Source: Amycolatopsis suaedae
Lineage (GTDB): Bacteria > Actinomycetota > Actinomycetes > Mycobacteriales > Pseudonocardiaceae
Length of the DNA: 64,000 nucleotides
Assembly: GCF_004214935.1 (NCBI RefSeq)
Contig: NZ_SFCC01000001.1
Span: forward strand, 372,001 to 436,000
Direction of reading: 5' to 3'
Shown here: positions 35,887 through 45,700 of the stretch, in pieces
Layout: the number at the start of each line of letters is the position of its first letter
Position numbering within the stretch: position 1 is the stretch's first letter
Notes under the pieces: generated by a model
The model's database searches: none
Seen by the model: only the letters and a program-made list of their open reading frames with translations
Told to the model about the DNA's origin: nothing
Position numbers and translations under genes: made by a program

Positions 35887-35910
35887 TGTGTGGACCGGGT
35901 GGTCCACACA
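35887..35910. promoter_or_regulatory. TetR operator candidate, 10-4-10 perfect palindrome
   Basis: TGTGTGGACC (35887-35896), spacer GGGT, and GGTCCACACA (35901-35910). It lies between the divergent FAD monooxygenase (start 35872) and TetR (start 35926), covering both likely transcription starts. Confidence 0.75.
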
Positions 35911-35925
35911 ATGTTAACGTGCGTT

Positions 35926-36531
35926 GTGCCCAGCGACAAACTCGACCGGCTTCCGGCCTCCCGTCGTCGATCCCTGGTGGTGAACGCGGCGCGCGAGTTC
36001 GCGTCGGCGGGCTACGACGCGGCCTCGCTGAACCGTGTCCTTGCCGAATGCGGAATGAGCAAGAGTTCGTTCTACTACGTGCTTTCGTCGAAACGCGAGC
36101 TGTTCGAACTGGTCGTGCGTGAGCTGTCCCGGTCGGTACTCGATCGCGTCGAGATCCCGGCGCCCGGCGACTTCGCCCGTGAACGCTTCTGGCCCGCCGT
36201 CGACGCGTTGCTGGCCCGGCTTGGGTCGCTCGCCGCGGACGACGAGGACTTCCGGCTGCTCGGCCGGATGTTCTACCTCTCCGGCGCTCCCGGCGATCCG
36301 GTCGCCGGGGCGATGGCGGCGATCGGGGAGTGGCTGGCCGGCGTGCTGGCGGTCGGCAGGGCCACGGGAGCGGTCCGCGACGACCTGCCGGCGCCGCTGC
36401 AGGCGCGGCTCGTGTTCGCCGTCCTGCGGACGATGGACGAGTGGGGCGTGGAGAACGCGGCCGCGACCGAGGCGGACGTGCTCGCCGTGCGCGCTGTTCT
36501 GGCCAGGCTGATCGGGCCCGAAATGGTCTAG
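35926..36531 (+). CDS. TetR-family regulator
   Basis: I favour GTG 35926 (protein VPSDKLDRLPASRRRSL, 201 residues); ATG 35911 directly behind the operator is an alternative, and neither has a clear ribosome binding site, so the message may be nearly leaderless. The helix-turn-helix is YDAASLNRVLAECGMSKSSFYYVLSSKRELF (about residues 30-60). Probable target: the divergent FAD monooxygenase through the palindrome at 35887-35910. An AraC gene follows at 11 bases. Confidence 0.83.
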   Translation: MPSDKLDRLPASRRRSLVVNAAREFASAGYDAASLNRVLAECGMSKSSFYYVLSSKRELFELVVRELSRSVLDRVEIPAPGDFARERFWPAVDALLARLGSLAADDEDFRLLGRMFYLSGAPGDPVAGAMAAIGEWLAGVLAVGRATGAVRDDLPAPLQARLVFAVLRTMDEWGVENAAATEADVLAVRAVLARLIGPEMV

Positions 36532-36542
36532 ACTTTTAGGTC

Positions 36543-37430
36543 ATGCGCGGGACGACGGTGTTGCCGGGAACGCCCTGCCTGGAACCCAAGCCCGGCGAGC
36601 TGCCGCTGCACCGGCTGGAGGTGGCCGGACCGCAGGCGCCGCCGTTCGTCGTCGGCACGTTCGACGCCATCGGCCCGCTGTCGCACGCGCCGTTCCCGCA
36701 CCGGCACACGTTCCACGAGATCGTCCACGTCACCGGTGGCACCGGCGCGCACGTCGTCGACTTCACCCGGTGGGAACTGCGGCCGCCGCTGCTCGGTGTC
36801 GTCGAGCCGGGCCAGGTCCACCACTGGGACGTCCGCAGGCTGACCGGGGTCGTGGTGGTGTTCACCGACGACTTCCTGCTCGACCCCGCCGACCGCGACA
36901 TCCTGCGCGGGCTGAGCGAGCAGCCCTGCCGCCCGCTCGACGAGCGGGCGCACGACCGGATGTCACGGCTGATCGCCGAGCTGGACGAGGAGTTCCGGCA
37001 CGGCGGGCCGGGCGCGGAGTCGGTGCTGCGGGCGTTGCTGCACGTGCTGATCGTGCGGGCGGGCAGGCTGCCGGGAGCGTCCGGTTCCCGGAAGCCCGCC
37101 CGGGTCCAGGCGGTGGCGGCGGAGTTCGCGCGCCGGATGGCCCGGCCGGACCCCGGCCCGTGGTCGGTACGCGAGCACGCCGAACTTCTCGGCGTGACAC
37201 CGGGACATCTGACCGAGGCGGTGAAGGCGGCGACCGGCCGGACCGCCGCGCAGCTGCTGCGCGAGGCGCGGACGCGGGAGGCGAAGCGCTTCCTGCTGCA
37301 CACCGGTCTGACGGTGCGCCAGGTGGCCAACCGGGTGGGGTTCACCGATCCGGCGTACTTCTGCCGGTTCTTCCGCAGGGAGACCGGCCTCAGCCCGGGC
37401 GACTTCCGCCGAGGGATTCACCACGACTGA
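36543..37430 (+). CDS. AraC-family regulator
   Basis: The 295-residue protein has an N-terminal cupin sensor (PFPHRHTFHEIVHVTGGTG, with paired histidines; VVEPGQVHHWDV) and a C-terminal double helix-turn-helix (WSVREHAELLGVTPGHLTEAVKAATGRTAAQLL; LTVRQVANRVGFTDPAYFCRFFRRETGLSP). It is in the same direction as the TetR gene (11 bases) and 68 bases before the secreted dioxygenase gene, so it may control either. The ligand is unknown. Confidence 0.87.
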   Translation: MRGTTVLPGTPCLEPKPGELPLHRLEVAGPQAPPFVVGTFDAIGPLSHAPFPHRHTFHEIVHVTGGTGAHVVDFTRWELRPPLLGVVEPGQVHHWDVRRLTGVVVVFTDDFLLDPADRDILRGLSEQPCRPLDERAHDRMSRLIAELDEEFRHGGPGAESVLRALLHVLIVRAGRLPGASGSRKPARVQAVAAEFARRMARPDPGPWSVREHAELLGVTPGHLTEAVKAATGRTAAQLLREARTREAKRFLLHTGLTVRQVANRVGFTDPAYFCRFFRRETGLSPGDFRRGIHHD

Positions 37431-37498
37431 CGGGATGAGTCCATCGCCGCCGGCCCGGGAAGTTCCTACCGTCGAGGGAACCTCACGAGGGAGCTGAC

Positions 37499-38302
37499 AT
37501 GGACGACGACAACAAGATCAGCCGCAAGGCGGTGCTGCGGGCCGCGCTGGCGGCAGGCGTGGCGGTGCCCGCGGCACTCGTCGCCGGCCCGGCGCTGGCC
37601 CGCGACGCGACCCAGACCGGAAAGCCGCCGGAGCTGACCCCGTCCTGCGAGGAAGGCGACGAACCCACGCCGCCACAGATGGAAGGCCCCTACTTCAAGC
37701 CGAACTCCCCGCAGCGGACCTCGCTCGTCGGTCCCGGCACCCCCGGCACCCGGCTCACCGTCAGCGGCTACGTCTTCGGGCTGGCGTGCCTGCCGGTCGC
37801 GCGGGCGCTGCTGGACTTCTGGCAGGCCGACGTCAACGGCGCGTACGACAACGTCGGCTACAACTTCCGCGGCCACCAGTTCACCGACGCCAACGGGGCG
37901 TTCCGGCTGAGCACCATCGTGCCCGGCCTGTACCCGGGCCGCACGCGGCACATCCACGTCAAGGTGCAGGCGCCCGGCAGGCCGATCCTGACTACGCAGC
38001 TGTACTTCCCGAACGAGCCACGCAACAACACCGACCCGATCTTCGACGCGCGCCTGCTGATGAACGTCCGCGACGCACCGCCGGGGAAGGAGGCGGCGTT
38101 CGACTTCGTGCTCAACGTGCCGCAGAACCCGTCCCCGACGACGACCCCGCCGCCGGGCGGGACGACGTGGGCCGCGGGGGCCAGTTACGCGGCCGGCGTC
38201 CGGGTGACCTACGACGGCCGTGGTTACGTGTGCCTGCAGAGCCACACGGCCCAGCCGGGCTGGGAACCGCCGTCGGCCCCGTCCCTCTGGCGCGCGGACT
38301 GA
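37499..38302 (+). CDS. Secreted intradiol dioxygenase with C-terminal CBM5/12-like carbohydrate-binding module
   Basis: The ATG follows GAGGGAG. The 267-residue protein begins with an export signal of twin-arginine type with one Arg replaced (SRKAVLRAALAAGVAVPAAL, cut near ALA-RD). The intradiol core runs about 55-205, with Fe(III) ligands in GPYF, YDNVGYNF/TIVPGLYPG and RTRHIHVKV (HxH). After the Pro-rich linker PSPTTTPPPGG comes a module of about 45 residues, TWAAGASYAAGVRVTYDGRGYVCLQ...PGWEPPSAPSLW, a typical chitin/cellulose-binding CBM5/12. Similar enzymes (SACTE_2871 of Streptomyces SirexAA-E) cleave lignin-derived catechols outside the cell. Confidence 0.88.
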   Translation: MDDDNKISRKAVLRAALAAGVAVPAALVAGPALARDATQTGKPPELTPSCEEGDEPTPPQMEGPYFKPNSPQRTSLVGPGTPGTRLTVSGYVFGLACLPVARALLDFWQADVNGAYDNVGYNFRGHQFTDANGAFRLSTIVPGLYPGRTRHIHVKVQAPGRPILTTQLYFPNEPRNNTDPIFDARLLMNVRDAPPGKEAAFDFVLNVPQNPSPTTTPPPGGTTWAAGASYAAGVRVTYDGRGYVCLQSHTAQPGWEPPSAPSLWRAD

Positions 38303-38835
38303 CCGGCGTCATCCGCGCCAGGGCCCCGGCAAAGCTCGGGCGCAGGAGCGTGGAGTTCGCGTGCCGGAGCGTGGGACTCGCGTGCACGACGGTGGGACTC
38401 GGGGGGCCGGATGGTGAGTGTCGTGTTCGGGAACGCGAATGACGTGTTCAGGAACGCGAACCTCGCGTTCCGGCCCGGCAGGGCCGCGTGAGCGGCCCGT
38501 TCGGCCAGGCGAGGACGGGTTCGTCCCGCGATCTGGAACCGGCGTGCCGGACGGTGGGACCAGGCAGGCGGGAACGTGCAACTCGCGGGTCCGGAACGGT
38601 CGACTCGGGGGGCGGGAACGGAGGACTCGCGCGAACGGGCCGTTCACGCGGGCGACCGGCACCAGGTGAGAACCCGGTCCACATGGTGAGTTCTGCGCTC
38701 ACGCACGCGAGTTCTGCACTCCGGCACGCGAGTTCTACGCTCGGGACCACCTGCCTGGTCCTGCCGCATGCCGGACTTTGCCAGGGCCCTGGCATCAGAC
38801 GTCGTGAGGGCCCTTCACGGCAAAGCCGTTCCCAG
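38303..38835. other. Repeat-rich intergenic region
   Basis: This 533-base gap holds no gene. It contains short repeats of the GGAGCGTGG and TCGCGTGC type (38340-38400), GGAACGCGAA units (38428-38462), a 286-bp segment shared with 58366-58651, a remnant of the GGGCCCTGGCATCAGACG type and a GTCGTGA/TCACGGC palindrome (38801-38821). The composition resembles the gaps at 1762-2374, 49308-49753 and 57996-58800. Confidence 0.7.
38464..38749. repeat. 286-bp dispersed intergenic repeat, copy A
   Basis: The segment matches 58366-58651 over its full length with scattered substitutions and no net length change. It includes GAGCGGCCCGTTCGGCCAG, CGGACGGTGGGACCA-type and CGGAACGGTCGACTCG segments, and ends with three copies of a GAGTTCTRC unit (from 38690). 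The unit order is the same in both copies. It has no coding potential. Confidence 0.75.
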
Positions 38836-40389
38836 TCAGAATCCGCCACCGGAGTAGCCGCCTCCGCCGTCGTAGCCGCCGCCGTCGAAGCCGGTGTAGT
38901 CGCTGTGGTGCGTGCCGCCGTGGCCGGCCCGCCGGCGCGACCCGTCCGGCCGCGGCGGCGGAACCGGGTCCGGCCTGCCGGCGCGCTCGGCGATCTCGCG
39001 GAACGTCTCGGGCGGGGCGCCCAGCAGGTACGGCCTGTCAAAGAGCGCCGTCAGCAGGGTCCCGTCGGGATCAAGCCGGTCATAGGCTTCCCACTGCTCG
39101 GTCAGGAAGAGGAAGGCGGGATGCCCTTCCTCGGTCGTCGGCCGGTAACCGGCGTCGAGGACGGCCGACCTCGCCTCCGGATTCCCCCGCACGGCGAGGG
39201 CGCAGATCGTGTCGGTCACCTCCTCCCACAGATAGTCGAGGTCGCCGGACCCGCTGGGGCGCGGGATGGCGCGCAGCGCCGCGCGCAGGTGCCCGGCCGC
39301 CTCCGCGGGAACGTCACGCATCTCGAGCAGGCGGGTGAGCGCGTCGATCGCCTCGTCCACCGTCAGCAACGGAAGTGCGGCGAACAGCAGGTCGCCGTCG
39401 AGCGAGTCCCACTGTCCGGTCAGGTACAGCAGCAGCGGCGTGAGCAACGGGTCGGCGGGCCGCAGTCCCGCGTCCCGCACGGCGGCGGCCGCTTCGACGT
39501 CACCGGCGATCGCCCGCCGGCACACCAGATCCTGGCCCGCGCCGGGGGAGATCTCCCGCAGGGCCCGGCGGCTGCCGTCGAGCACCTGCTCCGGCATCGT
39601 CTCGACGATCGGTTCGCGGGCGGTGGCCAGGAAACCGAGCAGGATCCGCGCGAGCGGAGCCTGGGCGAAGGCACGCAGAAGGTCGAACCGGTCGCGCAGG
39701 ATCAGGACCAGCGCCATGTCCGGCACCCGTGACGGCCGCTCCAGGTGCGGGTTGTCCAGCAGGATCCGCAGCAGCGGTCCCGGCTCGCCGTCGGCGTTCC
39801 ACGCGCCGTACGTGATCGCCGCGGGAACGTAACCGTCGTCGGTGAGCAGCTGCGTCCCGGCCCGGCGGCGGCGCAGTGCCTCGGCCAGTTCGGCGAGCAG
39901 CCGGGGGTGGCCGGTGGTGCGCAGCAGGTCGGCCAGCGGCTCGCGCACCGCGGCGTCCTCGCCGGACACCGCGATGTCCACGAGCACACCCACCTCAGGC
40001 CCGCCGGAGTCGGGCAGGCAGGTGTGCAACCGGACGCGTGGCTCGTACCGGGCGGCCGGGTCCGGCGCCAGGAGAAACAACAGCAGCGGCCGGACCCGGT
40101 CGTCGTCCTGATGGTTCGGCCAGCCGAGGCGGGCCGACTCCAGCAGCGCCCACACCGCGCGCCAGACCCGGTCCCGGGACTGCCCGCCCTCGGCCCACGC
40201 GGCCTCGATCGCGGCTCGCGCCATCCCGGACACCCGGGTGTCGCGGGCCGAACACGCGAGGCTGACCAGTGTCTCGGCGGATTCTCCCGTCGACCCCAGC
40301 ATGCGGACGAGGCTCGCGGTCGCCCGCCGTGCCCGCCATCCGGTCGTGAAACGGGCACGGTTCGCGAGCCTGTGTTGCCGGTTGCGCAT
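38836..40389 (-). CDS. HEAT-like repeat protein of unknown function with Gly/Tyr tail
   Basis: The 517-residue protein is built mostly of helices with repeated patterns such as REPLADLLRTTGHPRLLAELAEAL, then AGDVEAAAAVRDAGLRPADPLLTPLLLYLTGQWDSLD and a second DAGYRPTTEEGHPAFLFLTEQWEAYDRLD unit, which suggests tandem alpha-solenoid (HEAT/ankyrin-like) repeats. The C-terminal 60 residues are disordered, ending in a Gly/Tyr-rich stretch (FDGGGYDGGGGYSGGGF). There is no signal peptide. The family is not recognised; similar solenoids serve as protein-binding scaffolds. It stands alone, between a repeat-rich gap and a DUF2268 gene on the same strand. Confidence 0.65.
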   Translation of the reverse strand: MRNRQHRLANRARFTTGWRARRATASLVRMLGSTGESAETLVSLACSARDTRVSGMARAAIEAAWAEGGQSRDRVWRAVWALLESARLGWPNHQDDDRVRPLLLFLLAPDPAARYEPRVRLHTCLPDSGGPEVGVLVDIAVSGEDAAVREPLADLLRTTGHPRLLAELAEALRRRRAGTQLLTDDGYVPAAITYGAWNADGEPGPLLRILLDNPHLERPSRVPDMALVLILRDRFDLLRAFAQAPLARILLGFLATAREPIVETMPEQVLDGSRRALREISPGAGQDLVCRRAIAGDVEAAAAVRDAGLRPADPLLTPLLLYLTGQWDSLDGDLLFAALPLLTVDEAIDALTRLLEMRDVPAEAAGHLRAALRAIPRPSGSGDLDYLWEEVTDTICALAVRGNPEARSAVLDAGYRPTTEEGHPAFLFLTEQWEAYDRLDPDGTLLTALFDRPYLLGAPPETFREIAERAGRPDPVPPPRPDGSRRRAGHGGTHHSDYTGFDGGGYDGGGGYSGGGF

Positions 40390-40433
40390 GACTGTCCAGT
40401 GTCACCGACCTCGTGCCCCGGCTGAACCGCCGT

Positions 40434-41306
40434 CTAGAGCACGGTGTCGATGACCTCCCGGCTGGGCACGTGCAGCGCCTCGGCGGCGGTGCGGCCGGTC
40501 GCCGCCAGGTAGGCGTCGACGAGCCGGTTCCCCGCCGCGTACCCGGCGCCGGTGGGCAGCCCGACGGTCGTCGCGCCGTACCGCCCGGCGATGGCGTCGC
40601 CGAGGACCCACGCCGCGAAGTTCTGCATGCCGGTCACGTCCAGCCCGGACACGACTTTCTCGAACACCGCGTCGTCGTGCAGGTGCGGCGTGGACAGCCT
40701 GCTGTAGCCGAGGTCGCCGTAGAGCTGGCGGGCGAAGGCGTCGGCCAGCCCCTCGGACACGACGTGCTCGCCGACGGTGACCGTCGCCGGGTCCCACACC
40801 ACCCCGCCCGGGCTGTAGCGGAGGTTGTGGTTGAGCTCGTGGACGGCGGTCGCCTCCAGCCGCTCCAGGTTCTCCGGGTACGGCCACAGGTTCAGGTACA
40901 GGTACCCGGTGACGCTGCCGTTGGCGGTCAGCCCCATGGCCGGGCCCATGAACAGCTCGTCGGCCGGATCACCCAGGACGAGCAGGACGGTGAGGTCCGG
41001 CACCGTGATGTCCGGGGTCGCGGCGAGCTGGGTGGCGACGGCCGCCTCCAGCGCCCGCCCGATGCGTGTCCAGGCGTCCGCGTCACGCAGTGCCTCCAGC
41101 GCGTCCAGGCAGCGTTCCTCGTCGCGGTCGAGCGGGAAGCCCGACGCCATCCGGTGCAGGGCGACGAGGTCGACCTCGCCGGGAAAGTACCGGTACATCC
41201 CCGCGGCGGGTTCCACCATGGCCGCGAGCAGGCCGTCCCGTTCCTCCCGCGGTGCCCGCAGGATCTCCCGCATCGCTGGGTAGGTGTCCAGAACCGTGAT
41301 CGTCAT
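40434..41306 (-). CDS. DUF2268 family putative zinc protease
   Basis: The 290-residue protein has the gluzincin motif ATAVHELNHNLRY (HExxH form HELNH) at about residues 155-160, and downstream EGLADAFARQLYGDL, which supplies the third ligand glutamate in this family. The preceding strand YLYLNLWPYPENLERLEAT is typical of DUF2268, whose members resemble predicted Zn-dependent proteases encoded in Bacillus and actinobacteria. No signal peptide. The substrate is unknown. Confidence 0.82.
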   Translation of the reverse strand: MTITVLDTYPAMREILRAPREERDGLLAAMVEPAAGMYRYFPGEVDLVALHRMASGFPLDRDEERCLDALEALRDADAWTRIGRALEAAVATQLAATPDITVPDLTVLLVLGDPADELFMGPAMGLTANGSVTGYLYLNLWPYPENLERLEATAVHELNHNLRYSPGGVVWDPATVTVGEHVVSEGLADAFARQLYGDLGYSRLSTPHLHDDAVFEKVVSGLDVTGMQNFAAWVLGDAIAGRYGATTVGLPTGAGYAAGNRLVDAYLAATGRTAAEALHVPSREVIDTVL

Positions 41307-41340
41307 GCCGGTGACGGTAAAGTCTCCAGCGACGGGAGAG

Positions 41341-42726
41341 TCAACTCGTCACCTTGGGACGCGACTCGCGGGTGAGGAACGCGACCAGCGCCAGAACCAC
41401 GATCGCGCCCGCGTAACCGAGGACCAGCTCGCCCACCTTGCCGCTGAAGTTGCCGCCCAGCGGGGGCAGCACGACGGCGAACACCGCACTGAGCGTGGCC
41501 ACGACCGTCCGCACGCGCCCGGCGGGCAGGCACACGGCCAGCGGGATCACCGCCCACAGCAGGTACCACGGCTGCACCACCGGCCCGAACACGACGACCA
41601 CGGCGAGCAGGGCGCCCAGCGCGGGCAACTCGGCGATCCTGCCCCGCAACTGCCGGTAGACCACCACGCCGACACCACACACGATCAGCACGTACCCGGC
41701 CATCCGGCCCACCTGGATCACCGTCTGGCCGGCGACGAAGCCCGCCCAGTTGGTCGGTGCCATCCAGCTGTTCAGCTGGCCGGAGGTGTCCAGCGTCCCC
41801 AGCCACCCGAACCCGACGCCCGACACCAGCGACACGGCCGCCGACACCAGCGCGACCGACGCGATCATCGCCGCCCCGGCCACGACCAGGTGCCACAGCC
41901 TGCCGCCGAACCGCCGCGCCAGCACCGTGCCGACGACGGCCAGCGCCACCACGGCGGGCAGCTTGACGTCCGCGCCGAGCGAGATCACCACGATCCCGGC
42001 CGACAGCCGCCCCCAGGAGATCGTCTCGCCGATCGCCGCCAGCGCGAGCGCCGTCCCGGCCACCATCAGGCCGGCCATCAGCGCGTCGTTGTGCACCCCG
42101 GCGACGAAATGCCAGAGCAGCAGGGGATTGAGCGCACCGAGCCACAGCGCGACACCGGCCGGCACCCCGGCCCGGGCCGCCAGCCGCGGCACCGCCCAGA
42201 CGATCAGCGCGACCCCGGCGACGGCCACCAGCCGGTACGCCAGCACCCCGGCGACCTGGTTCTCGCCGGTCACTTGCGCGATGACCCGCTGGAGCAACGT
42301 GAACAGCGGCCCGTACGGCGACGGGGCGTCCCGCCAGTACCCGCTGACGTCCTGGGTCAGTGCCGACGTTGCGCCCAGGCCCTCGTTCGGGCCGACGGTG
42401 TACGGGTCGAGGCCGCGTGCCGCGATCTCCCCCTGCGCCCGGTAACTGTGCACGTCACCGCTGAACAACGGCCGCGCGAACAGCAGGGGAGCGGCCCACA
42501 GCAGCAGGGTCAGCTTCAGCGACCGCGGGCCGGGCGCGCTCTCCGCGCCGCTGACGACGAGCCTGCCGAGCAGTGCCCAGGCCAGCACCACGATCCCCAT
42601 GCCGGCCACGGCCGCGGCCAGCACGACCGCGGGAACGGCGGCCAGCCACCGCGGCAGGCCGGCCGGGCCCGCCGCGGTCACCACCGTGAGCAGCAGCGAC
42701 CCGGCGAATCCCAGCCAGCGCACCAT
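41341..42726 (-). CDS. mptB: Polyprenol-phosphomannose-dependent alpha-1,6-mannosyltransferase (MptB-like, GT-C)
   Basis: Integral membrane protein of about 461 residues with 11-13 hydrophobic segments. The GT-C acidic motif is in the first large loop (PLFSGDVHSYRAQGEI, about residue 88), followed by DAPSPYGPLFTLL and LWHFVAGVHNDALMAGL, which are conserved in mycobacterial MptB/MptA. These extend the alpha-1,6-mannan core of lipomannan and lipoarabinomannan at the outer face of the membrane. The start is uncertain: ATG 42726 and GTG 42723 follow GGGGAG closely; GTG 42741 lacks a ribosome binding site. Confidence 0.8.
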   Translation of the reverse strand: MVRWLGFAGSLLLTVVTAAGPAGLPRWLAAVPAVVLAAAVAGMGIVVLAWALLGRLVVSGAESAPGPRSLKLTLLLWAAPLLFARPLFSGDVHSYRAQGEIAARGLDPYTVGPNEGLGATSALTQDVSGYWRDAPSPYGPLFTLLQRVIAQVTGENQVAGVLAYRLVAVAGVALIVWAVPRLAARAGVPAGVALWLGALNPLLLWHFVAGVHNDALMAGLMVAGTALALAAIGETISWGRLSAGIVVISLGADVKLPAVVALAVVGTVLARRFGGRLWHLVVAGAAMIASVALVSAAVSLVSGVGFGWLGTLDTSGQLNSWMAPTNWAGFVAGQTVIQVGRMAGYVLIVCGVGVVVYRQLRGRIAELPALGALLAVVVVFGPVVQPWYLLWAVIPLAVCLPAGRVRTVVATLSAVFAVVLPPLGGNFSGKVGELVLGYAGAIVVLALVAFLTRESRPKVTS

Positions 42727-42779
42727 GTCTCCCCGACGCACCGGCGGAGGCTACCAGCCGGTGCGCCGGGGAGGACCGG

Positions 42780-45700
42780 TCAGGGCTTGCGCACGATCGT
42801 GAACGTGGACGTCGTGTTCTTGATGTCCTGATGGTTGTCCCGCAACGTCAGGTTCTCGAACGTCGCCGAGCCCACCGCCGGACCCTGACCCGGTTCCGGC
42901 ATCTCGTTGACCCAGATGCCGAAGCCGGACTTGGCGTCGAACGCGTCACCGCTGCGGCGGGCACCGCTGATGCTCACGTTCGTGAACACCGTGTCCTCGA
43001 CCGGGTTCTCCGGCTGGCTGCCGGTGTACTTGGTCTGGAACATGATGCCGCTGTAGGTCGGGTCGACGATGTCGACATCGGACACCCGGATCCCGGTGAA
43101 CTTCTTCGACGCCGAGAACACCCAGATCGCGCCGAACGTCTGGTTGCCCCAGAAGTGGCCACCGTCGCGTACCAGCGAGATGTTGGAGAACGTCGTCGGC
43201 TGCGGGCCGAACCCGTGCATCGGATAGCCGAAGTCCAGCGAGGAGATCGTGATGCCCGAGTAGGTCAGCGTGTCGGCGATGTAGAGGTTGCGGAAGGTGT
43301 TGTTGTAGCCGCCGTACACGGCCAGGCCCGCCGCACGCCACGGCAGGATCGCCGTCAGGTTCTCGTAGACGTTGTCGAACTGGTTGCCGGAGTTGTTGTC
43401 GGTGGCGGCGAACAACGCGAAGCTGTCGTCACCGGTGGAGCGGGCCTCGTTGTTGTTGACGTGGTTGCCGGTGCTGCCGTTGGTGTAGTTCAGGCCGTCG
43501 GCGAACATGTCGCGGATCCGGTTGTCGTACACCTTGGTGTTGTCGGTGTTCGCGCCCCACAGCAGGCACATCTGGTGCTCGACCCAGATGTCGCGGATCG
43601 TCATGTTCGACACGTTCATGAAGTCGAACACCTTGCCCGGCCCGTCGATCCTGGCCGTGTAGTTGCCGAAGACGGCGAAACCGGAGAACGTCGAGCCGTT
43701 GGCCGACGCCTCGGCACGGAACCCGATGTCGGTGTTCTCCTGGTTGGCAGGCGCGACGAAGCGGCTGTACCAGACGCCCGCGCCGATCACCTCGACCGGC
43801 TTGCCGTAGACCTGGAACTTGTTCGAGGTCTGGTAGTCACCGGCGGGCAGGTAGACCCCGGCGAGCTTGCCGGTGGTGTCCATCCGCACGCGGTCCAGCG
43901 CGTTCTGGACGTCCTGGTGGGTGAACCCGGCCGGTGTCGTGTAGCGCGCGGGGTCGGGGTTGGCCTTCGGCGCCGCCTTCTCGAAGTTGACGAAGTCGAT
44001 CGCGTAGCTGGTGGTGTTGGCGGGATCCTTCTGCAGCTTGATCTTGCTGCCTGCCGGAACCGTGGTGTCCAGCAGCACGCTGGCCTCGTCGTAGATGTGC
44101 CGAGGGGCGCCCGCGCCTGGGCTGTTGCCGGGCGAGGCTTCCGCGCCGTAGAGCCAGGCGTGCTTGGACGTCAGCGTGATCGGCTTGTGGAAGGTGCCGT
44201 TGACGTAGACGTTCAGCGTCGCGGTGATCCCGCCGCCACCGGGGGAGTCCGGGATGGAAAACCGGGTGACCAGCGTGTTGGTCTCGCCCTTGGTGGTGAA
44301 CTCGACCGCGCTGCCCGCCGAGTTGAGCGTCACCGCCCTGCGGCCGGACGCCTCACCGGCGAGGTCGCCGATGGTGCGGTTGGGGCCGACCAGCGCGGCG
44401 CCGCCGGACAGCGTTCCGTCCTCGGCCTCGACGAACTCGTAGGGCATGTTGGCGCCCCTGCCGACGAACAGCGGCTGGGTGGTGGTGTTGTTCGGCTGCT
44501 TCACCGGCAGTTCGTTGTCGTCGCTGGTGATGACGGTGCGCACGGTGTACTTGCCGTTGGCCGCCGTCCACGAGCCGAGGCTGACCGGTGCGGTGGTGGC
44601 CCCGGCCGCGATGGCGCCGCTGTGGCTGCCGGTCAGCGTCTTGACGACGGCGCCGGTGGTCTGGTCGGTGATGGTGAGCGTGATGCCGTGCGGGCCGTCG
44701 GCCGAGGCGACCGTGCCCTGGTTGCGGATCGCCACGGAGAAGTTCACCGGGGCACCGCCCGCCGGGTTGCCCGGCGTCCAGCCGACCGGTGCGGCGACCA
44801 GGTCCGAGCTGGGCACGGGGGTGACGACCAGCGGTTCCGGGCTGCTGTAGGCGTTGTTGGCCTCGTTCTGCTCGGACACCTTCCCGGCCTCGTCGACCTT
44901 GGCGCTGACCGGGTGCTCGCCCGCGTCGCGGGTGCCGATGTCCGCCGACACGGTCGCGCTGGCGCCACCGGCCAGCTCGCCGACCGGGGCGGTGCCGACC
45001 TTGGTGTCGCCGAGGTACAGCCCGACGTCGGTCGCCGCCGAGGGTGCCGTGCCCGCGTTGCGCACGGTGGCCGACAGCGTGACCCGGTCGGTCTCCACCG
45101 GTGTCGACGGAGTCCAGGACAGGCCGCTGACCTGGAGGTCCGGGTTGGGTGCCGGGGTGCCGAGGATCTGGAACTCGGCGGCCTGCCCGGCGGGTGCGCC
45201 GGTGTTGGCCAGGTACCGCAGCCGGACGTCGGAGGCCCTGCCGGACACCGGGATGGTCACCGTGTTGCCGGTGGCCGGGTCGAACCGGTACTCGGCGGCG
45301 GGCTTGAGCGTGGCGAACTCGGTGCCGCCCTGCGGGCGGCCCTCGACGGCGATGGTCTGCGTGCGCGGGCCCCAGATCGGATCGGGGTTGAGCTTGACCA
45401 CGACGGACTCGAGTTCGGCGTCGGCCCCGAGGGCGACGCCGAGCAGGTTCGGGTAACTGCCTCCCGCGCCCTCCCAGTAGGTGCCGATGTTGCCGTCGTT
45501 CGCGTTGGCCGCGACGAAGTGGTAGACGTGCGACGACGCGGTGACCGTCTTGCCCTGGGCGAGGTTCGTGGCCGCCGCCGTTCCGGCGCGGGTGACGCTG
45601 TTGCTGTCCGCGGACACGTTGCCCGCCGCGTCCCTGGCGCGCACGGCATAGGTGACGCCGGGCCCGGCCGGCAGTGGATCGGTGTGTTCGCGGACGTCCG

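Noticed and set aside
38560..38760. CRISPR array from the repeated GAGTTCTRC units
   Set aside because: The units are short, variable and irregularly spaced, with no unique spacers of constant length and no cas genes.
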